Source of the DNA: Eubacterium sp. AF22-9
Lineage (GTDB): Bacteria > Bacillota > Clostridia > Lachnospirales > Lachnospiraceae
Reading direction: 5' to 3'
Assembly (NCBI GenBank): GCA_003458705.1
Contig: QRVH01000004.1
Location: 1-64,000, forward strand
Length of the DNA: 64,000 nucleotides
How positions within the stretch are numbered: position 1 is the first letter of the stretch; every line of letters starts with the position of its first letter. The notes beneath the pieces were generated by a model. It saw only the letters and a program-made list of their open reading frames with translations. It did not search any database and was not told the DNA's origin. The position numbers and the translations under genes are program-made. Below, in pieces: positions 8,417-16,914 of this stretch.

Positions 8417-10006
8417 TTAGAACTGGGCGTACATAAATCCACCCGATGTATTAGAAATATAGCCAAGCATTGCAACCGACATAACAAGAGCTATATATAC
8501 AGCCCATCTGATAATCAGAGGCTTTCTGTCAAGAGCTTCCCTGATTACAATGCCTTTCTCTTTAAGTATGCTTATAATAAGCCATACAAAGCAGCCCACA
8601 AGCAATATTATTAAATCCAGCTGGCTTCCAGACATTTTTACAACGGCGTCCATGCTGAATGATGCATGTTTAAATGTGTTTCCCATAAGTCTGAATGCAT
8701 CTGTAAGAGTAGCTGCGTTATCAAAATACCAGCTTATATTAACAAGTATAAATGTTCTTATTATCTGCCATCCTCTGTACCAGCGTGCATTCTTATTAAT
8801 ATGAGTTATTTTAAACATTTTTTCATAAACAGGTGCCATAATACTGCTAAAGCTCATGATTATACCATTGTACATACCATATACAATATACTTCCATGCT
8901 GCTCCATGCCATACACCTACTATAAAGAATATGAGTAAATCTGCCAGACATATAGGTAATGCCTTTGCCATGTATTTACCAAATCTTGTTTTACTATGTT
9001 TCTTGAAAAACTTACCCAGCTTATTCATAGCTTTACTTAAGCTGAATGGATAGAACACATAATCCTTCATCCATGTACCAAGTGTTATGTGCCATCTGCG
9101 CCAGAATTCTCCAATAGAGTGAGAGAAGAATGGCTGCCTGAAATTATCATCCAGATGAATTCCAAACATCTCGGAAGCACCCATAACCATATCAATTCCA
9201 CCGGCAAAATCTCCGTATAGCTGTGCACAATACGCAAGAACGCCTATTATTACATATATTCCATGATACTGACCGGGATTATTAAATACCAGATCTGACA
9301 CGACTCCTGCACGGTCAGCTATGATGAACTTCTTAAAAAGTCCCCAAGCCATACGTTGTAATCCATGCTGGATAACTACAAGATCATACTTGTGCTCTGC
9401 CAAAAACTGTGGTGCAAGTCTGTCATATCTTCCTATAGGTCCTTGTGTTATCTGTGGAAAATATGAAACAAACAACGCATACTTAAAAATGTTATTACAT
9501 GCCTTTACCTTGCCTCTGTACACATCAATAACATATGATATTGACTGGAATGAATAGAAAGATATTCCAAGTGGAAGAAGCAGTGTAAATGTTGATATCC
9601 TGCCATTGCCACCAAATGCCTTAATTATGCCATTAACATTCTCAATCGCAAAATTATGGTACTTAACAACTGCAAGCACACCAAATACCAGAAGAAGTGC
9701 AATAACTACAACTCTCTTTTTATATGTCTTTGCCTTTTCTTTTAAAGCCTTTTTATCTTCTCTTGCCAGCCCTTCTGCTTTAAGACTCTCGGCAAGATTA
9801 TTCTCTGTTCTCTCTAAAAGGATTCCTGATGTAAAAGTAACGATTGTTGTAAGTAATATGAATACAACAGTCTTATATCCCGAACATAAATAGTAGGCAT
9901 AGCTTAATATCAAAAGCCATGCCCACTGTGCCTTTTTAGGTATAAGATAATATACAATTACTCCCACTAATAAGAATACCAGAAACCCGGTAGAAACTAG
10001 TGACAT
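8417..10006 (-). CDS. MBOAT family O-acyltransferase (DltB/AlgI-like, copy 1)
   Basis: This is a polytopic membrane protein of 529 residues, the usual size of AlgI/DltB relatives. It has the family motifs SFQSISYVIDVYRG, FWRRWHITLGTWMKDY and GVWHGAAWKYIVYG. The last contains the catalytic His of membrane-bound O-acyltransferases. Such proteins move an acyl or aminoacyl group from an inside carrier to the outer face of the membrane. The gene sits between a carrier-protein gene (23 bases upstream) and the SGNH gene, the same order as in dlt operons. A close paralogue is encoded at 39959-41546. Confidence 0.9.
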   Translation of the reverse strand: MSLVSTGFLVFLLVGVIVYYLIPKKAQWAWLLILSYAYYLCSGYKTVVFILLTTIVTFTSGILLERTENNLAESLKAEGLAREDKKALKEKAKTYKKRVVVIALLLVFGVLAVVKYHNFAIENVNGIIKAFGGNGRISTFTLLLPLGISFYSFQSISYVIDVYRGKVKACNNIFKYALFVSYFPQITQGPIGRYDRLAPQFLAEHKYDLVVIQHGLQRMAWGLFKKFIIADRAGVVSDLVFNNPGQYHGIYVIIGVLAYCAQLYGDFAGGIDMVMGASEMFGIHLDDNFRQPFFSHSIGEFWRRWHITLGTWMKDYVFYPFSLSKAMNKLGKFFKKHSKTRFGKYMAKALPICLADLLIFFIVGVWHGAAWKYIVYGMYNGIIMSFSSIMAPVYEKMFKITHINKNARWYRGWQIIRTFILVNISWYFDNAATLTDAFRLMGNTFKHASFSMDAVVKMSGSQLDLIILLVGCFVWLIISILKEKGIVIREALDRKPLIIRWAVYIALVMSVAMLGYISNTSGGFMYAQF

Positions 10007-10029
10007 ATTGTTTTACCCTACTTTCTGGA

Positions 10030-10254
10030 TTAATCCTGCAGACGCTGAATCATCTCCCACATAGCCTCTGCTGAATTAAAGTTCTCAGGTACTATATCAA
10101 CTGGTGTAATATCAATGTCAAATGCATCGTTTAACTCACCAACAAGTGATACAATATCAAATGAGCTGAATATTCCATCATCAATAAGAGTATCACATAC
10201 TTCATAATCCACATCGCTGTTAATTTCATTCAAAATGTCTAATAACTGATCCAT
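10030..10254 (-). CDS. Acyl/aminoacyl carrier protein (DltC-like)
   Basis: A small acidic protein of 74 residues with a four-helix carrier-protein pattern. DDGIFSSFDIVSLV contains the Ser expected to carry 4'-phosphopantetheine (second Ser before FD). It is placed directly before an MBOAT gene and behind its own promoter, as DltC would be. The ligase at 11600-13158 would load it. The spacing of AGG to the start is acceptable (GAGG, 8 nt). Holo-carrier formation needs a phosphopantetheinyl transferase encoded elsewhere. Confidence 0.85.
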   Translation of the reverse strand: MDQLLDILNEINSDVDYEVCDTLIDDGIFSSFDIVSLVGELNDAFDIDITPVDIVPENFNSAEAMWEMIQRLQD

Positions 10255-10290
10255 AATAAACCTCGCAAAAAAAATTATTAATCACACATC

Positions 10291-10352
10291 TGTGAACAGA
10301 AAACATTCTATCTTCTCGTTCACATATAGTCAATCATATTTTGTTACAAAAT
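10291..10352 (-). promoter_or_regulatory. Internal promoter before the carrier gene, flanked by two inverted repeats
   Basis: TTGACT (10328-10333), a 17-bp spacer and TAGAAT (10305-10310) form a good promoter on the minus strand. A perfect 15-bp palindrome, ATTTTGTTACAAAAT (10338-10352), lies just upstream of the -35. A second inverted repeat, TGTGAAC/GTTCACA (10291-10297 and 10318-10324), brackets the -10. Both look like operator sites, so the carrier-MBOAT-SGNH part can probably be expressed apart from the upstream operon. Confidence 0.65.
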
Positions 10353-10359
10353 TGTAAAA

Positions 10360-11598
10360 TTATTGTGTACTAATGCTGTTTATTAAAAAAGTATCCACTG
10401 GATTTCTAACAATCCTGTAGCCAGTCTTCTTTGAATACATCACAATTGCCGGCATTCGACGGCTCAGGAACAGATATATTCCCTCTGTAACAGAATACGC
10501 TCCAATATTATAAAATGCTATCATATCACCAATCTTAGCATCTTTTAATTCAAGATTCTTAACAATTACATCTCCTACTGTACATAATGAACCGCATATG
10601 TTATATGGCTGCACTCCCTGTGAGTACACTTCCACCTCATGATCTGCGCCATCAGCAAACCCTTCTGTGTACTCCATTGGAATGAATTCACATCTTGGTT
10701 TCTTCATAGCCATAGCCTGTCCATAATAATTAATATGATTAATTCCGCTGTCAATAATTGCGTATCTTGTTGTGTCATTCATCTTCATATCAGCAATTCT
10801 GCTTATAAGTATTCCACAGGTAGCTGCAATATATCGTCCCATCTCAAGAGTAACATTGAACTTTTCGGACATTTCTTTAATCATCACAGCAAACTCTTTA
10901 AGCTCGTCAAAATCAGCATTCATGGCATCACATTTGTCTGTAACAAAGTAATCAACTGACAGGCCGGGACCATACTCAATCTCATTAAGCTTAACGCCAT
11001 GTTCAGCCTCACATGTATGTGCAATTGCCTGTAACCATACAACTTCAGATTCTATCTGGCTTAATTTCTTCTTCTGGGTTCCTGAATAACACTGTATTCC
11101 CTCAATGATAATTCCCTTGAGTTCATCTTTTCTGTCAGCAATCTCATATATCTGACGCTCATTAATACCGAACTGGTTGCCGCTTGTAACTCTTATTAGG
11201 ACCTTAACCTTGATTCCACATTCAACTGCACACGCATTGATAAGCTCAAGCTGATTGAGAGATTCTACTGTGTAGATTCCAACTGCACCGGTTTTCATTG
11301 TATAAAGAATATCTTTCTTTTCCTTATTAACACCCGAAAGTACAATCTTCTCCCTGTTTATGCCTTCTTTTTCGCATATCGCAAATTCACCCGGAGAACA
11401 TACCTCGAATTTGTCAAGCTTCTTGTCAAGCACGCTGATAAGAAACGGATTAGCCTTCATTGCATAACACACTGTAACACCGCATCCCAAAATCTGCTGC
11501 ATGGCATCAATCCTTGCACATAGCTCATCTGTGTCAAATATATACGATGGTGTTCCACATTTTATGGCAATCTCTTTTAATTCATTAACTCCTACCAT
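10360..11598 (-). CDS. PLP-dependent decarboxylase of the DAP/ornithine decarboxylase (alanine-racemase fold) family
   Basis: The protein has 412 residues with the fold-III layout. The PLP lysine is in VCYAMKANPFL near residue 48. The barrel contains IVLSGVNK and the phosphate-binding region, and the C-terminal domain has CGSLCTVGDV and FYNIGAYSV as in diaminopimelate decarboxylases. Its start (GGAGG, 6 nt, ATG) almost touches the true stop of the adenylating ligase, so translation is coupled. A housekeeping LysA is possible, but the setting between a DltA-like ligase and a carrier protein suggests it provides or alters the group attached to the polymer. A decarboxylase plus ligase plus carrier set is also known from exosortase-A-associated loci. 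Confidence 0.75.
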   Translation of the reverse strand: MVGVNELKEIAIKCGTPSYIFDTDELCARIDAMQQILGCGVTVCYAMKANPFLISVLDKKLDKFEVCSPGEFAICEKEGINREKIVLSGVNKEKKDILYTMKTGAVGIYTVESLNQLELINACAVECGIKVKVLIRVTSGNQFGINERQIYEIADRKDELKGIIIEGIQCYSGTQKKKLSQIESEVVWLQAIAHTCEAEHGVKLNEIEYGPGLSVDYFVTDKCDAMNADFDELKEFAVMIKEMSEKFNVTLEMGRYIAATCGILISRIADMKMNDTTRYAIIDSGINHINYYGQAMAMKKPRCEFIPMEYTEGFADGADHEVEVYSQGVQPYNICGSLCTVGDVIVKNLELKDAKIGDMIAFYNIGAYSVTEGIYLFLSRRMPAIVMYSKKTGYRIVRNPVDTFLINSISTQ

Positions 11599-11599
11599 C

Positions 11600-13158
11600 C
11601 TATGCCTCCTGTTCTTTATATATCTTCATAAGTTCTTTTCTGTCAATTTTACCATTCTTAGTAATCGGCATTGTTTCAACCTTAACGAGCACATTTGGAA
11701 TCATCACTGTGGCACTTTGTCTTTAAGAGCATGTGTTACGCCCTTTCTGTCAAGCTCACTTGTTCCTTCTATCTCAAAGAATCCGAGAATCTTATTCTCA
11801 TCTGTATCAAATATACAGCAGCTTCTTAGAAGTCCCTCTATAGCATTCATGTATGTCTCAATTTCGCCCAGCTCGATTCTGTGTCCCATATGCTTAATCT
11901 GGAAGTCCTTTCTTGATGAGAAGAAAAGTTCACCATCTTCACTATAGTAACCAAGATCACCTGTGCGGTATATAGTTTCCAGATATCTGTCATTAAGAGG
12001 ATTCTGTACAAATGCTGCTGCTGTCTTTTCAGGATTACGCAGATACCCCATGGTTACAGCTGTTCCGGATACACATATTTCCCCTAACTCGCCTGGTCTT
12101 CCTGCATCAACAAGCTTATCCTCGTCATCTAACAGGAATACTCTTTCATTGGCAAATGGCTTTCCCATCGGAAGCTTCTCGTCAAGACCAAACTCTCTGT
12201 CAATAACATAATATGTACAATTACATGTTATCTCTGTTGGTCCGTAAAGATTAACAAACATTGCATCCGGATACTGCACTCTCCATGCATTAAGATGCTT
12301 TATAGGCATAACCTCTCCACTGAACATAATCTTATTAAGTGAAGATGGTCTTTTATACTCGAATCCATTAAGAGTTGTTACTATACATAGCGCTGATACA
12401 GCCCATATAATAGTTGTAACCTTTCTGTCATCAAGGAAATCAAGCAGTTTGGTTGGGAACGAAAAGCACATCTTAGGAATAAGCTGTAAGGTTGCGCCTG
12501 TCTTTAAACTTGAATATATATCCTTAACTGATACATCAAAGTCAAAAGGTGCCTGATTACCTATAACATCCTCATTAGTAATTCCAAATGTTTCCGTAAA
12601 GCAATCAATAAAATCTATTGTTGAACGATGATTGACAATAACTCCCTTAGGAACTCCTGTTGAACCTGATGTAAATATTGAATACAGAGGATCTGTATCA
12701 AGTGCCTGTTCTCTTATCTTTTCCAGTCTCTCCTGAGCCTCTGAATCCACAGCCTGTCCGTCATACTCTTCAAGCAATTCGTCAAGATTAATAATCTCGC
12801 CCTGAAATCCGAGCTTTTCTGCTTTCTTGGCTGACTTATTATCTACAACCAGAATATCTGCCTGGATCGTATCTAATATAAGATTAATTCTCTCAGCCGG
12901 ATGAGTTGTATCAAGCATACAGTAATATCCGCCTGCATACACAATTCCCATAAATAAAGATAATGTATTACATGTCTTATCCATATACACAGGAACTCCC
13001 TGTGTAGGCTTAATCTTAAGTGAGAGACAGCTTCCTATGAACTTTGCCTGATTCATAAGCTGTGTGTATGTAAGTTCATTATTCATGTCCGCACACGCTG
13101 TCTTTTCCCCATACATTCTCTGTGAGTTTTCAAGAAACTCTAATACATTCTTTTCCAT
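11600..13158 (-). CDS. DltA-like amino-acid adenylating ligase, with a frame break near the C-terminus
   Basis: This is an ANL-superfamily adenylating enzyme. It has the P-loop-like SIFTSGSTGVPKGVIV, NLYGPTEITCNCTYY and YRTGDLGYYSEDGELFF. In the present frame it stops at 11704 after KVPQ. The next frame continues at once with MIPNVLVKVETMPITKNGKIDR and ends at 11600, and that part holds the catalytic Lys (NGKIDR). One base has been lost near 11706. DltA activates D-alanine and loads DltC; here the amino acid is unknown. The start at 13158 has AAGGAG. If the break is real, the enzyme lacks its C-terminal Lys and should not adenylate. Confidence 0.8.
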
Positions 13159-13170
13159 TACCTTCTCCTT

Positions 13171-13671
13171 TTACTTCTCACTCTTATCTTTTCTGAATAC
13201 AAGCAGCTTACTTATAACATAATTAAGTATAATTACCACAACCTGCGCAATAAACTTTATTAACATACTGTTGAAATGCAGCATTGTAATGAACACAAGA
13301 AGAATTATCTCCTCAATTACAAGAGTTAATACTCTTCCACCCGCAAATGAAACCAACTGTTTCATAAATTCTTCCACAGTCTTAGTTGGTGCTGCAAACA
13401 CCCATATCCTGTTAGTAAAGAATGCAAAAAGTACTGCAAGTACCCATGATATAACATTTGCAATAAGCTCATTAATTCCCATTGCAACATTAAAGAGCGC
13501 ATATGAACCAATACTTACTACTGTTGTAAGTACTCCAAAGAAAAGATATAAAAGCACTTCCTTATACTTCTTATACAATGGTTCAAACACCCTCAGACCC
13601 GGCAGATGCATAATCTTATCAAATATATCCGGCTTAGTTTCCTGCATATTATTATCTGTATTGTTACTCAT
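13171..13671 (-). CDS. GtrA-like membrane protein (putative lipid-linked sugar flippase)
   Basis: The protein has about 166 residues with four predicted membrane helices typical of GtrA (VLLYLFFGVLTTVVSIGSYALF at the start, NRIWVF after helix 2). GtrA proteins are thought to flip undecaprenyl-phosphate-linked sugars. The start is ATG 13671 behind GAGG; an upstream in-frame start at 13707 lacks a ribosome site. The gene lies between a GT-C membrane transferase and the DltA-like ligase; with the GtrB-like enzyme at 15027-15968 it forms a three-part glycosylation set. Confidence 0.8.
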   Translation of the reverse strand: MSNNTDNNMQETKPDIFDKIMHLPGLRVFEPLYKKYKEVLLYLFFGVLTTVVSIGSYALFNVAMGINELIANVISWVLAVLFAFFTNRIWVFAAPTKTVEEFMKQLVSFAGGRVLTLVIEEIILLVFITMLHFNSMLIKFIAQVVVIILNYVISKLLVFRKDKSEK

Positions 13672-13734
13672 AATTACCTCACTGTTTTTATTAATATAAT
13701 GCCACATTATTTTATACTTTTATCAATAACAAAT

Positions 13735-13776
13735 CAACTAAAAAAGACGCTGCTTATTATATTCTGCAACGTCTTT
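13735..13776 (-). terminator. Intrinsic terminator overlapping the end of the GT-C gene
   Basis: The minus strand has AAAGACGTTGC, a 12-nt loop and GCAGCGTCTTT followed by TTTTTT. The stem is 11 bp with one G-T pair. It covers the last codons and the stop of the gene ending at 13738, upstream of the gtrA-like gene. It may end part of the transcripts inside the operon. Confidence 0.6.
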
Positions 13777-15012
13777 AGAAACATTTTTTCTATTAAACCT
13801 TTTTCCTATCTGAATAAATGCCCTAACTACAAGCACACATAATATAATTATTATTGCAAGGTGATAATTAAGGAACCTGTCCCCAATATCACTCTGTATA
13901 TCACACATTATCAGTAAAAATGCTATCTCTACTATCCAGTCTGTCAATCTGTGTTGTTCTGCATTAAGAAATGCCACAACAGCAGGAATAACATATATAA
14001 TACAGTAATGACCTGAATGTGATGGTGCAGTTATAAGAACCATACTGACAGCAAGTATACGCTCCCACCAGTTCTCATATAATGGTGCAGCTACAAGCAA
14101 TATCAGACATATTGCATATGTAAGCCACTTAAGAACATTTATCAGAATATCACTAATCCCTGCTCCCTCTCCCATAAAACTTACAATCGCAGCCGTCAAT
14201 GTTGCACCACTTGTACTCTTGTAATCTGCTACATTCAGTTTCATATTATTAAACATCTGAGAAAGATTCGATAAGCCTCCCTCAAAGAAGAAGAACGGTC
14301 CTATACCTATTATAATTCCGTATATTACTGTTCTTACAGCTTCTTTCCACTGCTTATTATATAACAATAATATTCCAAGCAGCGCCGGAGTCATCTTAAA
14401 CGCTGTTGCTATGGCAAGCGCTATAAGCGCAAGTTCTTTCATAAAACGGTTATCGCTGTCATAGTAAAATATAAAAAACATTATACAGAACAATGTTAAT
14501 ATTATTGTATTGGCTCTCTCATATGAAAATATCATTGGTGCTGATACACACATAGCCGCCGCTGTAAATATTTTAAGCTTGTTGCTTCCATTCTTACATG
14601 TTCTGATAAGCTCATAAATCATCACAATGCCAATTGTCGCATATATAAGATAAATTATAAGGAACTGTGGCTCCTTATACATATCAAGAAAATAATCAGC
14701 TTCATAATAAGGCTCCATATTTACAAGTCTTGAGAAGAAATACATCATCATGTATGTCAGTGGAGGATACGCTTTCTCCTGCAAGCCCAGATAAGCAGTA
14801 TTATGATAAACATCTCTTCCTGAAGAATATCCAACAACATTGGTTGTATCAGCAAAGAAATCATTGCATTTCAGGAAAAATATCGAAAACTGCCTTCCAC
14901 CTTCTCCCTCTATAAATATACCGAACAACCATACAAAAAATGAAGCTATAACTGCTACTATAAATATTATTTCGAAACTCTTTCTCGATCTAAAAAACTC
15001 TCTGACCTTCAT
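13738..15012 (-). CDS. Polytopic GT-C-type glycosyltransferase (GT87/DUF2029-like)
   Basis: A membrane protein of 424 residues with about ten helices. The first outside loop carries acidic residues (CNDFFADTTN) and a YPPLTYMMMYF segment, the pattern of GT87/DUF2029 polyprenyl-phosphate-dependent glycosyltransferases. It follows the GtrB-like gene by 14 bases and precedes the GtrA-like gene. A likely role is the outside transfer of a sugar from undecaprenyl phosphate to the polymer. The acceptor and sugar are unknown. Confidence 0.65.
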   Translation of the reverse strand: MKVREFFRSRKSFEIIFIVAVIASFFVWLFGIFIEGEGGRQFSIFFLKCNDFFADTTNVVGYSSGRDVYHNTAYLGLQEKAYPPLTYMMMYFFSRLVNMEPYYEADYFLDMYKEPQFLIIYLIYATIGIVMIYELIRTCKNGSNKLKIFTAAAMCVSAPMIFSYERANTIILTLFCIMFFIFYYDSDNRFMKELALIALAIATAFKMTPALLGILLLYNKQWKEAVRTVIYGIIIGIGPFFFFEGGLSNLSQMFNNMKLNVADYKSTSGATLTAAIVSFMGEGAGISDILINVLKWLTYAICLILLVAAPLYENWWERILAVSMVLITAPSHSGHYCIIYVIPAVVAFLNAEQHRLTDWIVEIAFLLIMCDIQSDIGDRFLNYHLAIIIILCVLVVRAFIQIGKRFNRKNVSKDVAEYNKQRLF

Positions 15013-15026
15013 AATCTCTCCATCAA

Positions 15027-15968
15027 TTATTTTTTGTCGAAATTCAGTCTTTCTTCTTCAACAACCAATGGTCTGTTCATCAATCTCTTATTCATACTGA
15101 GAATATATTCTCCCATAAGTCCGATGAATATAAGCTGTAACGCACCAAGGAAGCACACCAAAATAATAAGCGGTGCCATCCCTGCTGCAAATCTGTCCCA
15201 GTATATAAGCTTTAATATAAGATATACAATAGCAACAATCACACTTATAAAGCCAACTCCTGCACCAACAAATGTTGCAAGTCTTAAACCAATCTTAGTA
15301 TATGATGTAAAGCTTAACATAGCTGCATCATACAGTGTAAAGAAGTTATTGTGTGTCTTTCCTGCTCTTCTCTGAGCCTGTGTATATTCTATCTCTGTCT
15401 TCTTAAAACCTAACTCTCCAACAATTCCTCTTATAAAAGGAATTGGATCTTTCAAATCTCTTAATACCTGTACAAACGACTTGTCATAAAGTCCGAAACC
15501 TGTAAAATGTTCTATCTGTTCAACAGATGACATCTTCTTGATAAGCTTGTAATAGCATGTTCTTAAGAAATACATTATAGGATTTTCTTTACTTGATGAC
15601 TTTACTGCACAGACAATCTTGTAACCCTCTTCCCACTTTGCAACAAGTCTTGGAATAACATCAATAGGATCCTGAAAATCTGCACACACTGGAATAGTAC
15701 AATCGCCTGTTGTCTGTAATATTCCATAATATGGTGAATTGAACTGTCCGAAATTCTTAGCATTAAATATTGCCTTAATCTTAGGATTGTTCTCACATAA
15801 TCTTCTAAGTCTTACCCTTGTTGTATCTGTCGAATCATTATCTATAAAAAGTATCTCATAATCGTACTGTGGAAGATTCTTTGCAAACATGGCAATAATC
15901 GCCTCACTTAACGGTTCTACATTTTCCTCTTCATTATAACAAGGAACCATTATACTTATCTTCTTCAT
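15027..15968 (-). CDS. GtrB-like undecaprenyl-phosphate glycosyltransferase (GT2, DPM1 type)
   Basis: The N-terminal GT2 domain has IMVPCYNEEENV, FIDNDSTD and ADFQDP (the metal-binding D.D type site). Two C-terminal membrane helices (about residues 230-300) are as in GtrB/bactoprenol glucosyltransferases. The start is ATG 15968 behind AAGGAG. This ATG overlaps the stop of the upstream reductase gene as ATGA, so the genes are translationally coupled. The enzyme would put a nucleotide-activated sugar onto undecaprenyl phosphate for flipping by the GtrA-like protein. Confidence 0.8.
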   Translation of the reverse strand: MKKISIMVPCYNEEENVEPLSEAIIAMFAKNLPQYDYEILFIDNDSTDTTRVRLRRLCENNPKIKAIFNAKNFGQFNSPYYGILQTTGDCTIPVCADFQDPIDVIPRLVAKWEEGYKIVCAVKSSSKENPIMYFLRTCYYKLIKKMSSVEQIEHFTGFGLYDKSFVQVLRDLKDPIPFIRGIVGELGFKKTEIEYTQAQRRAGKTHNNFFTLYDAAMLSFTSYTKIGLRLATFVGAGVGFISVIVAIVYLILKLIYWDRFAAGMAPLIILVCFLGALQLIFIGLMGEYILSMNKRLMNRPLVVEEERLNFDKK

Positions 15969-16894
15969 AGCATCTCCTTCTTGCACCATTCAACTGTTTC
16001 TGCAATTCCCTCAGAAAACTTATAATCTGGTGCAAACCCTGTATCTTTAACTAAATCCTGTATATCTGCACACAGGTACATAACCTGTCGCGGACCATAG
16101 GCAACTTCACCAAAACCAATCTCTGCTTCCGGATTAACTGCATCTCTTATATCTTCGATATATTCCTTAAGCAGTCTTGCCTCTCCTCCACCAATACAGT
16201 AAACCTTGCCATTAATACCTTTTTCTCCTAATAAATAAAATGCCTTCCCCGCGTCCTTGGAGTACAGATAATCCCACATCTGCTCTCCCTTTGTACATGA
16301 TGGCTTCTCTCCTCTTAACAGCTTTCCTATTGTAGACATAACCATCGTAGCACTTCCGTCATATGGACCATACACGCTTAATATTCTTGTCCATATATGT
16401 CTGATTCCCAGCTTTTCACACTGGACTCTTGTCATCTGTCCGGCACACAGCTTTGCCATTCCATAGCCATTCTCTGGAAATACAGGAACCTCTGCATTAA
16501 GCTTTCCTTCAACTCTTCCATATTCAGCCTGTGAACCGGCGCCTATGAATACACTACACTCAAGCGCAGCTGCTGCATTAACAGCATCCAGTGCATACTT
16601 TACATTCATATTCTGTATATACATGTCATTGCGGCAGTCACCAAATGTTCCATCCCACCCAAAATGATAGAACACATCCGGCTTAATCCCTGTCGACTGC
16701 ACAAGCTCAGGCAGCTTATCAAGTCCGCTAAGGTCACATTCAACTTTTTTAATCATATCTGATTCTTTTATTCTGTATGCGCGCTTTGAGTCTTTTCTCA
16801 CAACTGCTATAACCTTAACATTATTTTTTACCAGTGCATCGATTAACCCTAATCCAACTGCACCGGTACACCCTGTTACAACTGCCGCCTGCAT
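15965..16894 (-). CDS. NAD(P)-dependent sugar epimerase/dehydratase/reductase (SDR)
   Basis: An extended short-chain dehydrogenase of 309 residues. GCTGAVG near the N-terminus binds NAD(P), and YGMAKLCAGQ provides the Y...K pair. It follows the thiamine-diphosphate enzyme gene by 20 bases, in the place where a YerF-type reductase would act on a CDP-4-aceto-3,6-dideoxyhexose. It could also be a 4-keto reductase or an epimerase of the CDP pathway. The specific reaction is an inference from context. Confidence 0.7.
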   Translation of the reverse strand: MQAAVVTGCTGAVGLGLIDALVKNNVKVIAVVRKDSKRAYRIKESDMIKKVECDLSGLDKLPELVQSTGIKPDVFYHFGWDGTFGDCRNDMYIQNMNVKYALDAVNAAAALECSVFIGAGSQAEYGRVEGKLNAEVPVFPENGYGMAKLCAGQMTRVQCEKLGIRHIWTRILSVYGPYDGSATMVMSTIGKLLRGEKPSCTKGEQMWDYLYSKDAGKAFYLLGEKGINGKVYCIGGGEARLLKEYIEDIRDAVNPEAEIGFGEVAYGPRQVMYLCADIQDLVKDTGFAPDYKFSEGIAETVEWCKKEML

Positions 16895-16914
16895 AGTGCC
16901 TCCTGTTATCTTTA

